DNA from: an uncultured Aeromicrobium sp.
Lineage (GTDB): Bacteria > Actinomycetota > Actinomycetes > Propionibacteriales > Nocardioidaceae
NCBI RefSeq assembly: GCF_946221465.1
Contig: NZ_CAMJVP010000015.1
Span: 1 to 27,175 of the forward strand
Length of the DNA: 27,175 bases
Direction: 5' to 3'
Shown: positions 7,677 to 15,064 of the stretch, one piece after another
Numbering within the stretch: the first letter of the stretch is position 1
How the letters are laid out: every line of letters begins with the position of its first letter
The notes under the pieces: generated by a model
Databases searched by the model: none
Told to the model about the DNA's origin: nothing
What the model saw: only the letters and a program-made list of their open reading frames with translations
Position numbers and translations under genes: made by a program

Positions 7677-9217
7677 TGGACCATCCGGCGGTGCCGGTAC
7701 ACACCGACCGGTCGATTCCCGACGGGGTGCTTGAGGCGTTCTGGGAGTACGATCGTGCCCTGCTCGCGAACGATGTCGAGGCGCTCGACGCGTTGTTCGC
7801 CCCGGGCCCGGACACCCTTCGGGCCGATGGCGACGGTGTGCTGTCCGGTCATGAGGCGATCGCGAGTTTCCGTGCCGCGCGGACGCAGATCCCGCGGCGG
7901 CGGGTCACCGCGCTGTGGCTGCGCGTTCTGTCCGAGCGGCACGTGTACACCACGGCGCAGGTCCGGTCCCCGGCCGGTGCCGAGGGGTTGCAGACCCAGC
8001 TGTGGACGCGTATCGATGACCGGTGGAGGGTCGCCGCGGCGCACGTGACGGCGCCTCGGACCGCCGTCGATCCGACCGTCTGGCGGGTCGTCGGGGCTCC
8101 CCTGGTCGAGGGATCGGCAGATGGTCCGTTGCATGGCGAGACGATCGCGGTCAAGGACTTGTTCGCCGTCGCGGGGGTTGTGCGCAGCGCGGGAGTGCGC
8201 CGGACACTGGCGGGGCAGCGTCCGGCGCAGGAGCATGCGGCTGCAGTGCGCTCGTTGCTCGAGGCCGGTGCCGATGTCGTTGGGGTCGCGCATACGGACC
8301 AGTTCGCCTTCGGGTTGTCCGGACGCAATGCCGACTTCGGTACCCCCGCCAATCCCGCTGCTCCCGACCGGCTTCCCGGGGGGTCGACCTCGGGGCCCGC
8401 TGTCGCGGTGCGTCGCGGCTGGGCCAGCGTCGGTCTGGGTACCGACACGGCCGGTTCCATCCGCGTCCCGGCCTCCTACCAGGGCCTGTGGTCGATGCGT
8501 CCGACGCATGGCGTCGTCGATGTCCGCGGCGTGCTCGCACTCGCCCCGTCGTTCGACACGGTCGGGTGGCTGGCCCGTGATGCGGAGACGGTGCGCCGAG
8601 TGGCTGACGTTCTGCTGCCGCCGGCGGCCGAGTCCAGCGAACTGGCCGCAGTGATCCGCTCCCGCAGCGTCGAGGCGGGCTGCGAGGCGCCGGTGCGCGA
8701 AGTGATGGACCGCTATGCCGCAGCGGCATCGGCAGCCGATGCCCCCGAGCTACCGGATCTGGACCAGTGGACCGCGGCGTTCCGCACGGTGCAGGCGGCG
8801 GAGGCGTGGCGCGAGCACGGGGCGTGGCTCAGTGAGCATCCCGATGCGGTGGCTGCCGATGTCGCCGGGCGCTTCGCCTTCGGGCGCCAGGTCGGCGCCG
8901 ACGACGAGGAACGGGCCCGCGCGGTCCTGCGGACGGCCCGGACGCGGCTGATCGAGCTGATCGGGGACGGATGTCTGCTGCTGCCGGTGGTCAGCTCGTC
9001 GGTGCCGCGGCTCGACACCGACGAAGAGTCGCTCGAGCGGCACCGGGCCGGCACCCTGCGACTGACGACCCTCGCCTCGATGGCTGGTCTGCCGGCGCTG
9101 GCCTTTCCCGCCGGAACCGTCGGTGGTGGCCCGTTCGGTCTCAGTCTCGTCGGGGGCCCGGGACGTGAGCGCGCGCTGTTGCGCCGGGGCGTCGAGCTGA
9201 CGTCCGCGCTCGGCTGA
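7676..9217 (+). CDS. AtzH-like domain fused to an amidase-signature enzyme
   Basis: A 513-residue two-domain protein. Residues 1-128 form an NTF2/SnoaL-like fold most like DUF3225 (AtzH-like): FWEYDRALLANDVEALDALFAPG at the start and an LQTQLWTRIDDRWRVAAAHVT end. Residues about 132-513 are an amidase-signature domain with the Ser-cis-Ser-Lys machinery: Lys160 (IAVKD), a GGSTSG motif at 235-240 and the nucleophile Ser261 in GTDTAGSIRVPA. AtzH and amidase-signature enzymes work in consecutive steps in the cyanuric-acid route, removing carbamoyl and carboxy-urea groups (established knowledge of that pathway). By analogy this protein may hydrolyse a labile carboxylated or carbamoyl urea formed after ring opening (inference). 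The ATG at 7676 overlaps the permease stop by one base. It ends only 12 bases from the convergent GntR gene. The amidase part is shorter than many, but appears complete through its C-terminal FGLSLVGGPG segment. Confidence 0.88.
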   Translation: MDHPAVPVHTDRSIPDGVLEAFWEYDRALLANDVEALDALFAPGPDTLRADGDGVLSGHEAIASFRAARTQIPRRRVTALWLRVLSERHVYTTAQVRSPAGAEGLQTQLWTRIDDRWRVAAAHVTAPRTAVDPTVWRVVGAPLVEGSADGPLHGETIAVKDLFAVAGVVRSAGVRRTLAGQRPAQEHAAAVRSLLEAGADVVGVAHTDQFAFGLSGRNADFGTPANPAAPDRLPGGSTSGPAVAVRRGWASVGLGTDTAGSIRVPASYQGLWSMRPTHGVVDVRGVLALAPSFDTVGWLARDAETVRRVADVLLPPAAESSELAAVIRSRSVEAGCEAPVREVMDRYAAAASAADAPELPDLDQWTAAFRTVQAAEAWREHGAWLSEHPDAVAADVAGRFAFGRQVGADDEERARAVLRTARTRLIELIGDGCLLLPVVSSSVPRLDTDEESLERHRAGTLRLTTLASMAGLPALAFPAGTVGGGPFGLSLVGGPGRERALLRRGVELTSALG

Positions 9218-9229
9218 GCCTTCCGGGCT

Positions 9230-9952
9230 TCACTCGCGCGGGAGCGCGCGGCGCACCATGCCGTACCGCACCCCATGGGTGGTGTGGATCTCCTGGGCGC
9301 GGTACAGCCGGTCCCCGTGCAGCGATACCCCGACGATGGTGATCGCCAGAAGCGGCTGGCGCCCTGAGGCGTCGAGGAGTTGGCGCGCCTGCTCGTCGGG
9401 GAGGACGGGTGCCAGTGTCGCGGACTCCCACTCCACCCACTCGCCGCGCAGCCGCTGGACGGTGTCGAACACGGAGTAGTCGGGATCGAAATCGATCTCG
9501 CGCCGGCGGGCTGGCACCACGTCCTCGGCGGTGATCAGGGGCCGACCGTTGCCCAGCCAGCGTTTGAGGACGCGGAAGCACGAGGAGCCTGCGGCGACGT
9601 TCAGGTCGGCGGCCTCCTGCGGGCTCAGGGTCGACCAGTCGGCCGCTACCACGTGGACCTCGACGTCGAAGCCGACGGCCTCGAGGCGGGAGGTCAGCTC
9701 GTAGCTCTGGTCGATCCGGAACGGTACCGAGAGCGCGGCGACGTTGGGGAAGGTGCCCTGATGGGCCCGCCGGGCCACCAGCCCCTGGGCTTCCAGATCC
9801 ACGAGGGCCTCGCGGACCACGGAGCGGCTGACCCCGAGTTCCTTGGCCAGCTCCAGCTCCGTGGGTAAGGGCAGGGAGCGGTCCGCGGCTGCACGCCAGA
9901 TGTCCGCCAGGCGTTCTCGGACGTCGCTGGTCCGTGAGCCGGATGACGACAT
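9230..9952 (-). CDS. GntR-family regulator with UTRA effector domain (HutC subfamily)
   Basis: A 240-residue transcription factor. Residues about 8-68 are the GntR winged helix (LPTELELAKELGVSRSVVREALVDLEAQGLV), and about 78-238 are a UTRA ligand-binding domain like that of HutC and other catabolic repressors. An open frame extends upstream to 10108, but that segment is Ser/Pro/Arg-rich and unlike the family. The ATG at 9952 with AGGAG just upstream gives the standard length. It is divergent from the MTHFR-like gene and convergent with the amidase operon. HutC-type regulators usually repress adjacent catabolic genes and release on binding a pathway compound, so it probably controls the 10176 operon, and possibly the 4865 operon through the shared element. 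Confidence 0.92.
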   Translation of the reverse strand: MSSSGSRTSDVRERLADIWRAAADRSLPLPTELELAKELGVSRSVVREALVDLEAQGLVARRAHQGTFPNVAALSVPFRIDQSYELTSRLEAVGFDVEVHVVAADWSTLSPQEAADLNVAAGSSCFRVLKRWLGNGRPLITAEDVVPARRREIDFDPDYSVFDTVQRLRGEWVEWESATLAPVLPDEQARQLLDASGRQPLLAITIVGVSLHGDRLYRAQEIHTTHGVRYGMVRRALPRE

Positions 9953-9998
9953 CACACTCCTGAAGGGGTCGGGGACCGGTGCCGCTGCGCGGGCTGAG

Positions 9999-10008
9999 CT
10001 TGAGTGTA
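9999..10008 (-). promoter_or_regulatory. Candidate -10 region of the GntR/UTRA gene
   Basis: The minus strand reads TACACTCAAG, a TANNNT-type -10 box (TACACT), about 47 bases before the ATG at 9952. The same ten bases with one change (TACGCTCAAG) occur on the plus strand at 10141-10150 before the MTHFR-like gene, so the two divergent promoters carry matched -10/+1 regions in inverted orientation. A -35 box is not clear. Confidence 0.4.
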
Positions 10009-10102
10009 ACCACGCCCGAGCCGTTGGTGATCGTTCCGGTCCCGAGGACGGCACCCGGCCCGGCGATCGCGACGAGGTGGCCCTGCCGGGCCGATACGCA
10101 GT

Positions 10103-10146
10103 TGTCACACAAGGGAAAAAGTGCTGTTACGTCGCTGTCCTACGCT
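10103..10146 (+). promoter_or_regulatory. Shared upstream element and -10-like box of the MTHFR-like operon
   Basis: It contains TGTCACACAA at 10103-10112 and TGTTACGTCGCTGTCCTAC at 10125-10143, running into TACGCT (10141-10146), a TANNNT -10 box. Both words match the region before the importer operon at 4723-4778, but their spacing is 22 bases here versus 34 there. The ATG follows 30 bases after the -10 box. An overlapping alternative reading is a -35 TTGTCA (10102-10107) with TGTTAC as -10 at a 17-base spacer. Confidence 0.5.
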
Positions 10147-10175
10147 CAAGTGATCCATGACGAAGGATGTTCTCG

Positions 10176-11345
10176 ATGATGACAGCAACGACCCTGCCGA
10201 TGCTCCGCGACTGCCCGAAGACGATGCGTATCGGGCCCTGCGGAGGCGTCTTCGCCGACGGCGGCTGCGAGATCAGGCCGAAGGAGGCGTGCGTCTTCCT
10301 CGACGAGCGGCGCAGCGACGATTTCGGTCGCGCCGAGGAGGCGCTGCTGACCACGACGGACCGGCGTCCGGAGCGTCCGCGTCCCTCGAGTCGCCTGCGC
10401 GAGGCGCTGGAGCGAGGCGACTTCGTGACGATCGCGGAGGTCAACGGCGCTGACAGCGCGGACGCAGGCGAGTTCGTGGCTGCGGCGCAGAAAGTCGCCG
10501 AAGCGGTCGACATCGTCTCGATCACCGACAACTCCGGCGCGAACATCCACATGGGCAACATCGCCGCGACGGCGCATCTGCGCGCGGCCGGCCTGGACGT
10601 CATGCCGACGTTCGCCTGCCGCGACCGCAACCGGATGGCGTTGCAGGCCGATCTGCTCGGGGCCGCGAGCCTGGGGGCGCGCAATGTGCTCATCGTGACC
10701 GGCAACCACGTGGCCGTGGGCGACTCCCCCGACGCGCGGCCCGTCTTCGACGTCGACAGTCCGCGATTGCTCGCGATCGCCGACCGCCTGCGGACCGAAG
10801 GCCTCTTGGACAACGGCCGCGAGGTGGAGGTCGCTCCCGACCTTTACCTCGGCAGCGTCGCGCATCCGTTCGCGCCGCCCTACGAGCAGCGGCCCTGGCA
10901 TGTGCTGCGCAAGGTCCGCGCGGGCGCGGACTTCATCATCAGCCAGCACATCTTCGATCTGCCGCGCTGGCGCTCGTTCGTCGCTGAAGTCAATGCGCGA
11001 CGCGATGGTGAACGGCCGTTCCATCTACTCGGCGGTATCGCGATCATGCCCGACGAGACGATCGCCCGCCGTGTCAACGCCGGCCTGCGCGGCTTCTCCA
11101 TCCCCGAGAAGCTGCTCCTGCGGCTGCGCCAGGCCGCCGACCCGCAGGACGAGGGGCTGGAGATCGCCGCCGAGCTGTTGCGCGAGCTCATCGACACCGA
11201 GGGGGTCTCCGGTGCGTTGATCGCCCCGGTCACCGGCCGGCAGAATGCGCTCACGGCGTCGATCGAACAGCAGGAGCTCATCGTCGAATTGCGCCGCCGT
11301 GCTGGAGTGCCGGTCGCAGCGCCGCAGCGGACGGGCAGCCGATGA
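10176..11345 (+). CDS. Methylenetetrahydrofolate reductase-like protein with N-terminal MTHFR_C-type Cys cluster
   Basis: A 389-residue protein with two parts. Residues 1-45 carry a Cys motif CPK..RIGPCGG...GGCE....C (Cys13, Cys22, Cys31, Cys39), typical of the MTHFR_C family, which binds metal or an iron-sulfur centre and is a C-terminal domain or separate subunit (MetV) elsewhere. Residues about 70-389 are a MetF-type flavin TIM barrel (FVTIAEVNGADS, VSITDNSGA, ARNVLIVTGNH, and a C-terminal FSIPEKLLLRLRQA). MetF interconverts 5,10-methylene- and 5-methyl-tetrahydrofolate; in catabolic gene sets it oxidises methyl groups from demethylation. The ATG at 10176 is preferred because GAAGG lies nine bases before it; ATGs at 10167 and 10179 are alternatives. 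Its TGA overlaps the phosphotriesterase ATG. Proteins of this type may also have diverged to other substrates, so folate use is inferred. Confidence 0.88.
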   Translation: MMTATTLPMLRDCPKTMRIGPCGGVFADGGCEIRPKEACVFLDERRSDDFGRAEEALLTTTDRRPERPRPSSRLREALERGDFVTIAEVNGADSADAGEFVAAAQKVAEAVDIVSITDNSGANIHMGNIAATAHLRAAGLDVMPTFACRDRNRMALQADLLGAASLGARNVLIVTGNHVAVGDSPDARPVFDVDSPRLLAIADRLRTEGLLDNGREVEVAPDLYLGSVAHPFAPPYEQRPWHVLRKVRAGADFIISQHIFDLPRWRSFVAEVNARRDGERPFHLLGGIAIMPDETIARRVNAGLRGFSIPEKLLLRLRQAADPQDEGLEIAAELLRELIDTEGVSGALIAPVTGRQNALTASIEQQELIVELRRRAGVPVAAPQRTGSR

Positions 11346-12388
11346 GCCGGGTCATGTCGGTCACCGGGCCCGTGGACGGGGCGGACCTCGGCGTCACCAT
11401 GCCGCACGAGCACCTGATCGGCAACGCCAACACCCAGTGGATCTACCCCGACCGCGACGATCTGGAGCGGTACACGCAGCCTTACACCGACGCGTTGCAC
11501 GGCCAGGTGCAAGTGGAGCCGTTCTCCTTCCGCTCGGCGATGCAGCAGCTCGACCTGCAGGTGGCCCGCACCGAACTCGAGTCCTTTCTTGAGGCCGGCG
11601 GACGGACCGTCGTCGATCTCGGGATTCCGGGATTCGGCCGTGATCCTCAGGCCTTGCGAGCGTTGTCTGAGCTCACCGGGGCCACCATCATCATGGGTTG
11701 CGGCGAGTATGTCGAGCATTCGCACTCGCCCTATGTCAAGCACAGCAGTGCCGAGATCGTGCGCGACGTGCTGCTCGACGAGATCGAGAACGGTGTGGGC
11801 GCGACCGGCGTGCGTCCGGGCATCATCGGCGAGATCGGTACGGGCAACCCGCCCACCGAGGAGGAGCGCAAGGTGGTGCGGGGTGCGGCGCTGGCGCAGC
11901 GAGCGAGCGGCCTGGCGCTCAACCTGCACCGCACGATCTTCCCCGACCCGATGGCGACGCTGCCGCTCGTCGACGAGGTGCTGAACTTGGGCGTGGATCC
12001 GACGCGGCTCGTGGTGAGCCACTGCGACGAGCGGCCCGAGCGCGAGTTCGCGCTTGAACTGGCCCGTCGTGGATGCTGGGTGGAACTCGACACCTTCGGC
12101 ATGGAGCAATGGGCCGTCTCGGCTCGACGTCCTGACGGCTCCTACCCGCGCCGCGCCTTCGACCACGATCGGATCGACCTGCTGCTGGAGCTGCTCGATC
12201 ACGGCTACGAGGATCGGGTCCTGGTCAGCCACGACATCGCGATGAAGCCGCAGTTCACCCATCATGGCGGCTGGGGTCTGCGTCACCTGCTTGTCAACAT
12301 CCGCCCACAGCTTGCCGCGCGGGGCGTCGACGACACCCTGTTTCTGCGACTTGTGCGCGACAACCCGGCCCGGTTGCTGGCTGCCTGA
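11342..12388 (+). CDS. Phosphotriesterase-family metallohydrolase
   Basis: A 348-residue amidohydrolase-superfamily TIM barrel of the phosphotriesterase/lactonase branch. Binuclear metal ligands are His22 and His24 (PHEH), bridging Glu164 (IIGEIG, Glu in place of carboxylated Lys as in several non-phosphotriesterase members), His196 (LNLHR), His227 (VVSHCDE) and Asp298 (SHD). Members hydrolyse lactones, phosphoesters, carbamates or N-acyl groups; most are not true phosphotriesterases. The ATG overlaps the stop of the MTHFR-like gene by four bases, so equimolar production is likely. It ends nine bases before the convergent regulator gene. A lactone or amide substrate generated from the neighbouring pathway is plausible, but not shown. 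Confidence 0.9.
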   Translation: MSRVMSVTGPVDGADLGVTMPHEHLIGNANTQWIYPDRDDLERYTQPYTDALHGQVQVEPFSFRSAMQQLDLQVARTELESFLEAGGRTVVDLGIPGFGRDPQALRALSELTGATIIMGCGEYVEHSHSPYVKHSSAEIVRDVLLDEIENGVGATGVRPGIIGEIGTGNPPTEEERKVVRGAALAQRASGLALNLHRTIFPDPMATLPLVDEVLNLGVDPTRLVVSHCDERPEREFALELARRGCWVELDTFGMEQWAVSARRPDGSYPRRAFDHDRIDLLLELLDHGYEDRVLVSHDIAMKPQFTHHGGWGLRHLLVNIRPQLAARGVDDTLFLRLVRDNPARLLAA

Positions 12389-12397
12389 GGGACGCGC

Positions 12398-13348
12398 TCA
12401 GAATCGCCAGGAGGAGTCCACCTCGAAGTACACGTCGAGACTGGCCCTGGCCCGCTCCGGATCGGCCCGGGCCAGGGCGACGTAAAGGGCGTCGATCACC
12501 GCGAGGTGCGCGAGCCGTCCCGAGAGCGCCTCGAAGCGGAACATCAGCTCGCGGCCGCTGGCCACGAGGGAGTGGTCGACGCGCTCAGTGAGCCGCGTGC
12601 GAGGAAAGCTCGTGAGAGCGATCGTGGTGGCACCCTGGGCGTTCAAGGCATCCGCGCATCGGATCGAGTCACGGGTCGCCCCGGTGTGGCTGATGATGAG
12701 GCCCACGGCGTCCGGAGCCGCGGTGCGGCAGCGCAGATACTTGAGGTTGGTCTCCTCCGGAGCGCTGACCGGCAGGCCGATCGCCGCGAACTGGTCGCGG
12801 GCGCTGCGGGCCACGTTGAGCGAGGCGCCGTAGCCGATGATGAGGATCTCCGAGGCCGCCGAGAGTGCGGCGACGGCGTGCTCGAAGGCGGTGGTGTCGA
12901 TGCCGCTGGCGGCATCCTGGATCACCTGCGCTGAGAAGCCCATAACCTTCACGAGCACGTCGCCGGGGGCGTCACCGGGGTCGACGTCGTCGTAGGCGTA
13001 GCGCGTCAAGGAGGTCGTTTCGCGCGCCAGGGCGATCTTGAGGTCCTGGAACCCGCGGAAGCCGAGTGCTCGGCAGGTGCGGATCGTGGTGGACTCGCCC
13101 GATCCGGCGGCCTCGGCGACCTCCCCGACGGTCATGTGGATGACCTCGGACGGATGGGCGAGCACGAACTCGGCGACCCGCGCCTCGCTGGGCGCGAGGC
13201 TGCCGAGCCGGGCGCGGATGCGGGCGAGGGCGCTTTGACTGGAGGCGGCTGAGTCGGGCTTCGATTGAGTCACGCTGTCACCTGGCCCGCCGGGGGCGTC
13301 ACCTTTCGTCGTCACGTTCACATCGTCCGCACCGCCACGGCACATCAT
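12398..13348 (-). CDS. MurR/RpiR-family transcriptional regulator (HTH plus SIS domain)
   Basis: Up to 316 residues. The RpiR helix-turn-helix (LGSLAPSEARVAEFVLAHPSEV...SGESTTIRTCRALGF) is followed by a C-terminal SIS sugar-phosphate sensing domain (EILIIGYGASLNVARSARDQF, LIISHTGATRDSI). The start is uncertain: the ATG at 13348 gives a long Gly/Asp-rich leader and a 50-base overlap with the upstream kinase gene, while in-frame GTG codons at 13321, 13315 or 13273 are possible. A start near 13273 gives about 291 residues, the usual family length. RpiR regulators sense phosphorylated sugars and control the sugar genes beside them. Being last in a unit with a PfkB kinase, an importer and an SIS protein, it probably controls that unit (inference). 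Confidence 0.9.
   Translation of the reverse strand: MMCRGGADDVNVTTKGDAPGGPGDSVTQSKPDSAASSQSALARIRARLGSLAPSEARVAEFVLAHPSEVIHMTVGEVAEAAGSGESTTIRTCRALGFRGFQDLKIALARETTSLTRYAYDDVDPGDAPGDVLVKVMGFSAQVIQDAASGIDTTAFEHAVAALSAASEILIIGYGASLNVARSARDQFAAIGLPVSAPEETNLKYLRCRTAAPDAVGLIISHTGATRDSIRCADALNAQGATTIALTSFPRTRLTERVDHSLVASGRELMFRFEALSGRLAHLAVIDALYVALARADPERARASLDVYFEVDSSWRF
12444..12478. terminator. Strong GC hairpin beyond the phosphotriesterase stop, inside the RpiR gene
   Basis: Perfect 11-base arms GCCCTGGCCCG (12444-12454) and CGGGCCAGGGC (12468-12478) with a 13-base loop. It sits 56 bases after the convergent phosphotriesterase stop and inside the last codons of the RpiR-type gene. No T-run follows on either strand, so it may be an imperfect factor-independent terminator or a 3'-end stabiliser rather than a classical terminator. 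Confidence 0.4.
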
Positions 13349-14234
13349 CGGCGAACCAGGCGGCTTGGTCCGTCATGTCGCCGCGGGCACCGGCCGCCTG
13401 ACACGCCATGGCGGCGGCGTCGCTGCCGGCAGCAACGACCTCGGCCGGCGGCCGCCCCTCCTGCAGCGCGGTGACGGCGCTCGCCGTGAAAGCGTCGCCG
13501 GCACCGATGGTGTCCACCGGCTGCCCCTGCAGGTGACTGGGTTCATGACGCCAGGGCGTCCAGTCTCCATGATCGCGGCTGCGATAGCGTACCCCGGCGG
13601 CGCCCTCGGTGAGGATCTGCAGTCGTGCTCGAGGTGCTGTGGCCTCGAGCGCGGGGCGGAAGTGGTCCAGATCCTCGTGCGAGACCTTGATCGCGTGGGC
13701 GTGCTCGGCGAGGGCCAGCATGGCGGCGGTGGTGGACTCGCGCAGGCTCGCTTCGAACCAGACCGTGCCCTGCGTGGCGGCCGCCAGTTCCGTGGACAGG
13801 GTGTCGGCGACATCGACCAGCAGCAGGTCTGCATGGGTTGCGCGGCGGTGTACGGCAGCGGGAAGCTCACTGGGCTCAGGGATCTCGAGCCGGTGACCGC
13901 GTGGCCGGGAGCACCGGGGGCAGACCACCAGCAGCGACGCGGTGCCCCGATCGGTGCCGTCGAGCACCTGGAAGACCCGCGGGCTCAGGTACCCCTCGCG
14001 GATCACGAGCCCCTCGGTGCCCACCCCCCAGCGCCGCAGGTCGTCGGTGATCATGCGCCCGAGCGGATCCGGACCGATGAGCGAGACCATGTCGACGTTC
14101 CAGCCGGCTGCAGCCAGGCGGACCGCGATGTTGGCGCCGGAGTTGCCCACGGCGGCCCGAGCGGTGGTGGCCTGAGCGCTGGTTGCGACGAGGTCCATCG
14201 CAACGGTGCCGACCACGACGGCATGAGGTTTCAT
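13299..14234 (-). CDS. PfkB-family carbohydrate kinase with extra CxxC pairs
   Basis: A 311-residue ribokinase-like kinase. The N-terminal GNSGANIAVRLAAAGW segment (30-45) and the C-terminal DTIGAGDAF motif (241-249) with catalytic Asp247 are intact, so activity is expected. Two unusual Cys pairs are present: CPRC at 105-108, within an insertion after the lid region, and CGRC at 302-305 at the C terminus; together they could bind one metal ion. ATGA overlaps join it to the permease upstream. The family phosphorylates sugars, nucleosides and fructosamine-type compounds. The adjacent SIS protein and importer suggest that it phosphorylates the sugar portion of the imported compound. The stop lies inside the longest form of the RpiR gene. 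Confidence 0.92.
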   Translation of the reverse strand: MKPHAVVVGTVAMDLVATSAQATTARAAVGNSGANIAVRLAAAGWNVDMVSLIGPDPLGRMITDDLRRWGVGTEGLVIREGYLSPRVFQVLDGTDRGTASLLVVCPRCSRPRGHRLEIPEPSELPAAVHRRATHADLLLVDVADTLSTELAAATQGTVWFEASLRESTTAAMLALAEHAHAIKVSHEDLDHFRPALEATAPRARLQILTEGAAGVRYRSRDHGDWTPWRHEPSHLQGQPVDTIGAGDAFTASAVTALQEGRPPAEVVAAGSDAAAMACQAAGARGDMTDQAAWFADDVPWRCGRCERDDER

Positions 14235-15064
14235 CGGCCGATCACTCCGAATCGGCTCGTGGCCTGCGAGGTGCTCGTACCGTAGCGCTCGCTCAACCAG
14301 ACCTCCAGGAATCCCAGGATCGTGTAGGCCAGCACCGACAGCAGCGCGATGACCAGGATGCCGGCCCACATCTCGGTGTAGCGGAAGTTGGCCCGGGCCA
14401 GGTTGATGAACGTGCCGATGCCCTCGCCGGTTGCGATGTATTCGGTGAGGATCACTCCGCTGAGCGAGGCGGGCAAAGCCAGCTTGGACGCCGAGATGAG
14501 CCCGGGGACGGCGCTGGGCAGGCGCACTCCCACCAGGGTGCGCCAGGCGCTGCCACCCAGCACCCGGGTCACATCAAGCGCCCCGCGGGAGGCTGAGCGC
14601 ATGCCGGCGGCCACGCTGACGAAGCAGGAGAAGAAGGTGATGAGGACGCACACGGCGACCGTCGTGGCGGGACCGCGACCGACGAGCATGATCACCAGCG
14701 GGGTGATGACGATGACCGGCATGACCCCGAGCGCGACAGCCAGCGGGGTCACCGCGCGAGAGATCATCGGATGGGAGGTGACGACCGCGGCCAGGGCCAC
14801 GGCGACCAGGATCGCGATGACGTAGCCCAGCGTGAGCAGGGCGAAGGTGCTGACCAGCGCGGCGCCGAGCGCGCGGAGGTGCTCCGGGGCGCCGAGGTGG
14901 CCGAGGGCCTGCAGCGGGCCGCGCAGGAACTGATTGGTCGGCAACGAGACATACGCGATCTGCCACAGCAGCAGCAGGACGAGGACGGGGCCCAGGCCCG
15001 CCGTGAGTTCGGCGGCGAGCAGGCGCAGCGGACGGGGCGTGCGGTGGTGGGAGGTAGAGGTCAT
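14231..15064 (-). CDS. ABC importer permease B (system 2)
   Basis: A 277-residue membrane protein of the binding-protein-dependent permease family, with an N-terminal helix near residues 20-40, several further helices and the EAA-type coupling loop around residues 175-205 (RVLGGSAWRTLVGVRLPSAVPGL). The ATG at 15064 overlaps the stop of permease A by four bases, and its own stop overlaps the kinase start. With permease A it would make a heterodimeric channel. Confidence 0.93.
   Translation of the reverse strand: MTSTSHHRTPRPLRLLAAELTAGLGPVLVLLLLWQIAYVSLPTNQFLRGPLQALGHLGAPEHLRALGAALVSTFALLTLGYVIAILVAVALAAVVTSHPMISRAVTPLAVALGVMPVIVITPLVIMLVGRGPATTVAVCVLITFFSCFVSVAAGMRSASRGALDVTRVLGGSAWRTLVGVRLPSAVPGLISASKLALPASLSGVILTEYIATGEGIGTFINLARANFRYTEMWAGILVIALLSVLAYTILGFLEVWLSERYGTSTSQATSRFGVIGR

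Noticed and set aside
9953..10108. N-terminal extension of the GntR/UTRA regulator
   Set aside because: Residues are Ser/Pro/Arg-rich and unlike the family; the ATG at 9952 has a ribosome binding site and gives standard length.
10157..10453. 98-codon frame at the start of the MTHFR-like gene
   Set aside because: Becomes an Arg-rich shadow of the MTHFR-like frame, which carries the conserved Cys motif.
10880..12286. 468-codon minus-strand frame opposite the MTHFR-like and phosphotriesterase-family genes
   Set aside because: Spans two coupled genes with intact catalytic residues on the other strand; no family signature.
11342..12388. True organophosphate-degrading phosphotriesterase
   Set aside because: The bridging ligand is Glu rather than carboxylated Lys, and the pocket context resembles the broader lactonase/amidohydrolase branch; the name would over-specify it.
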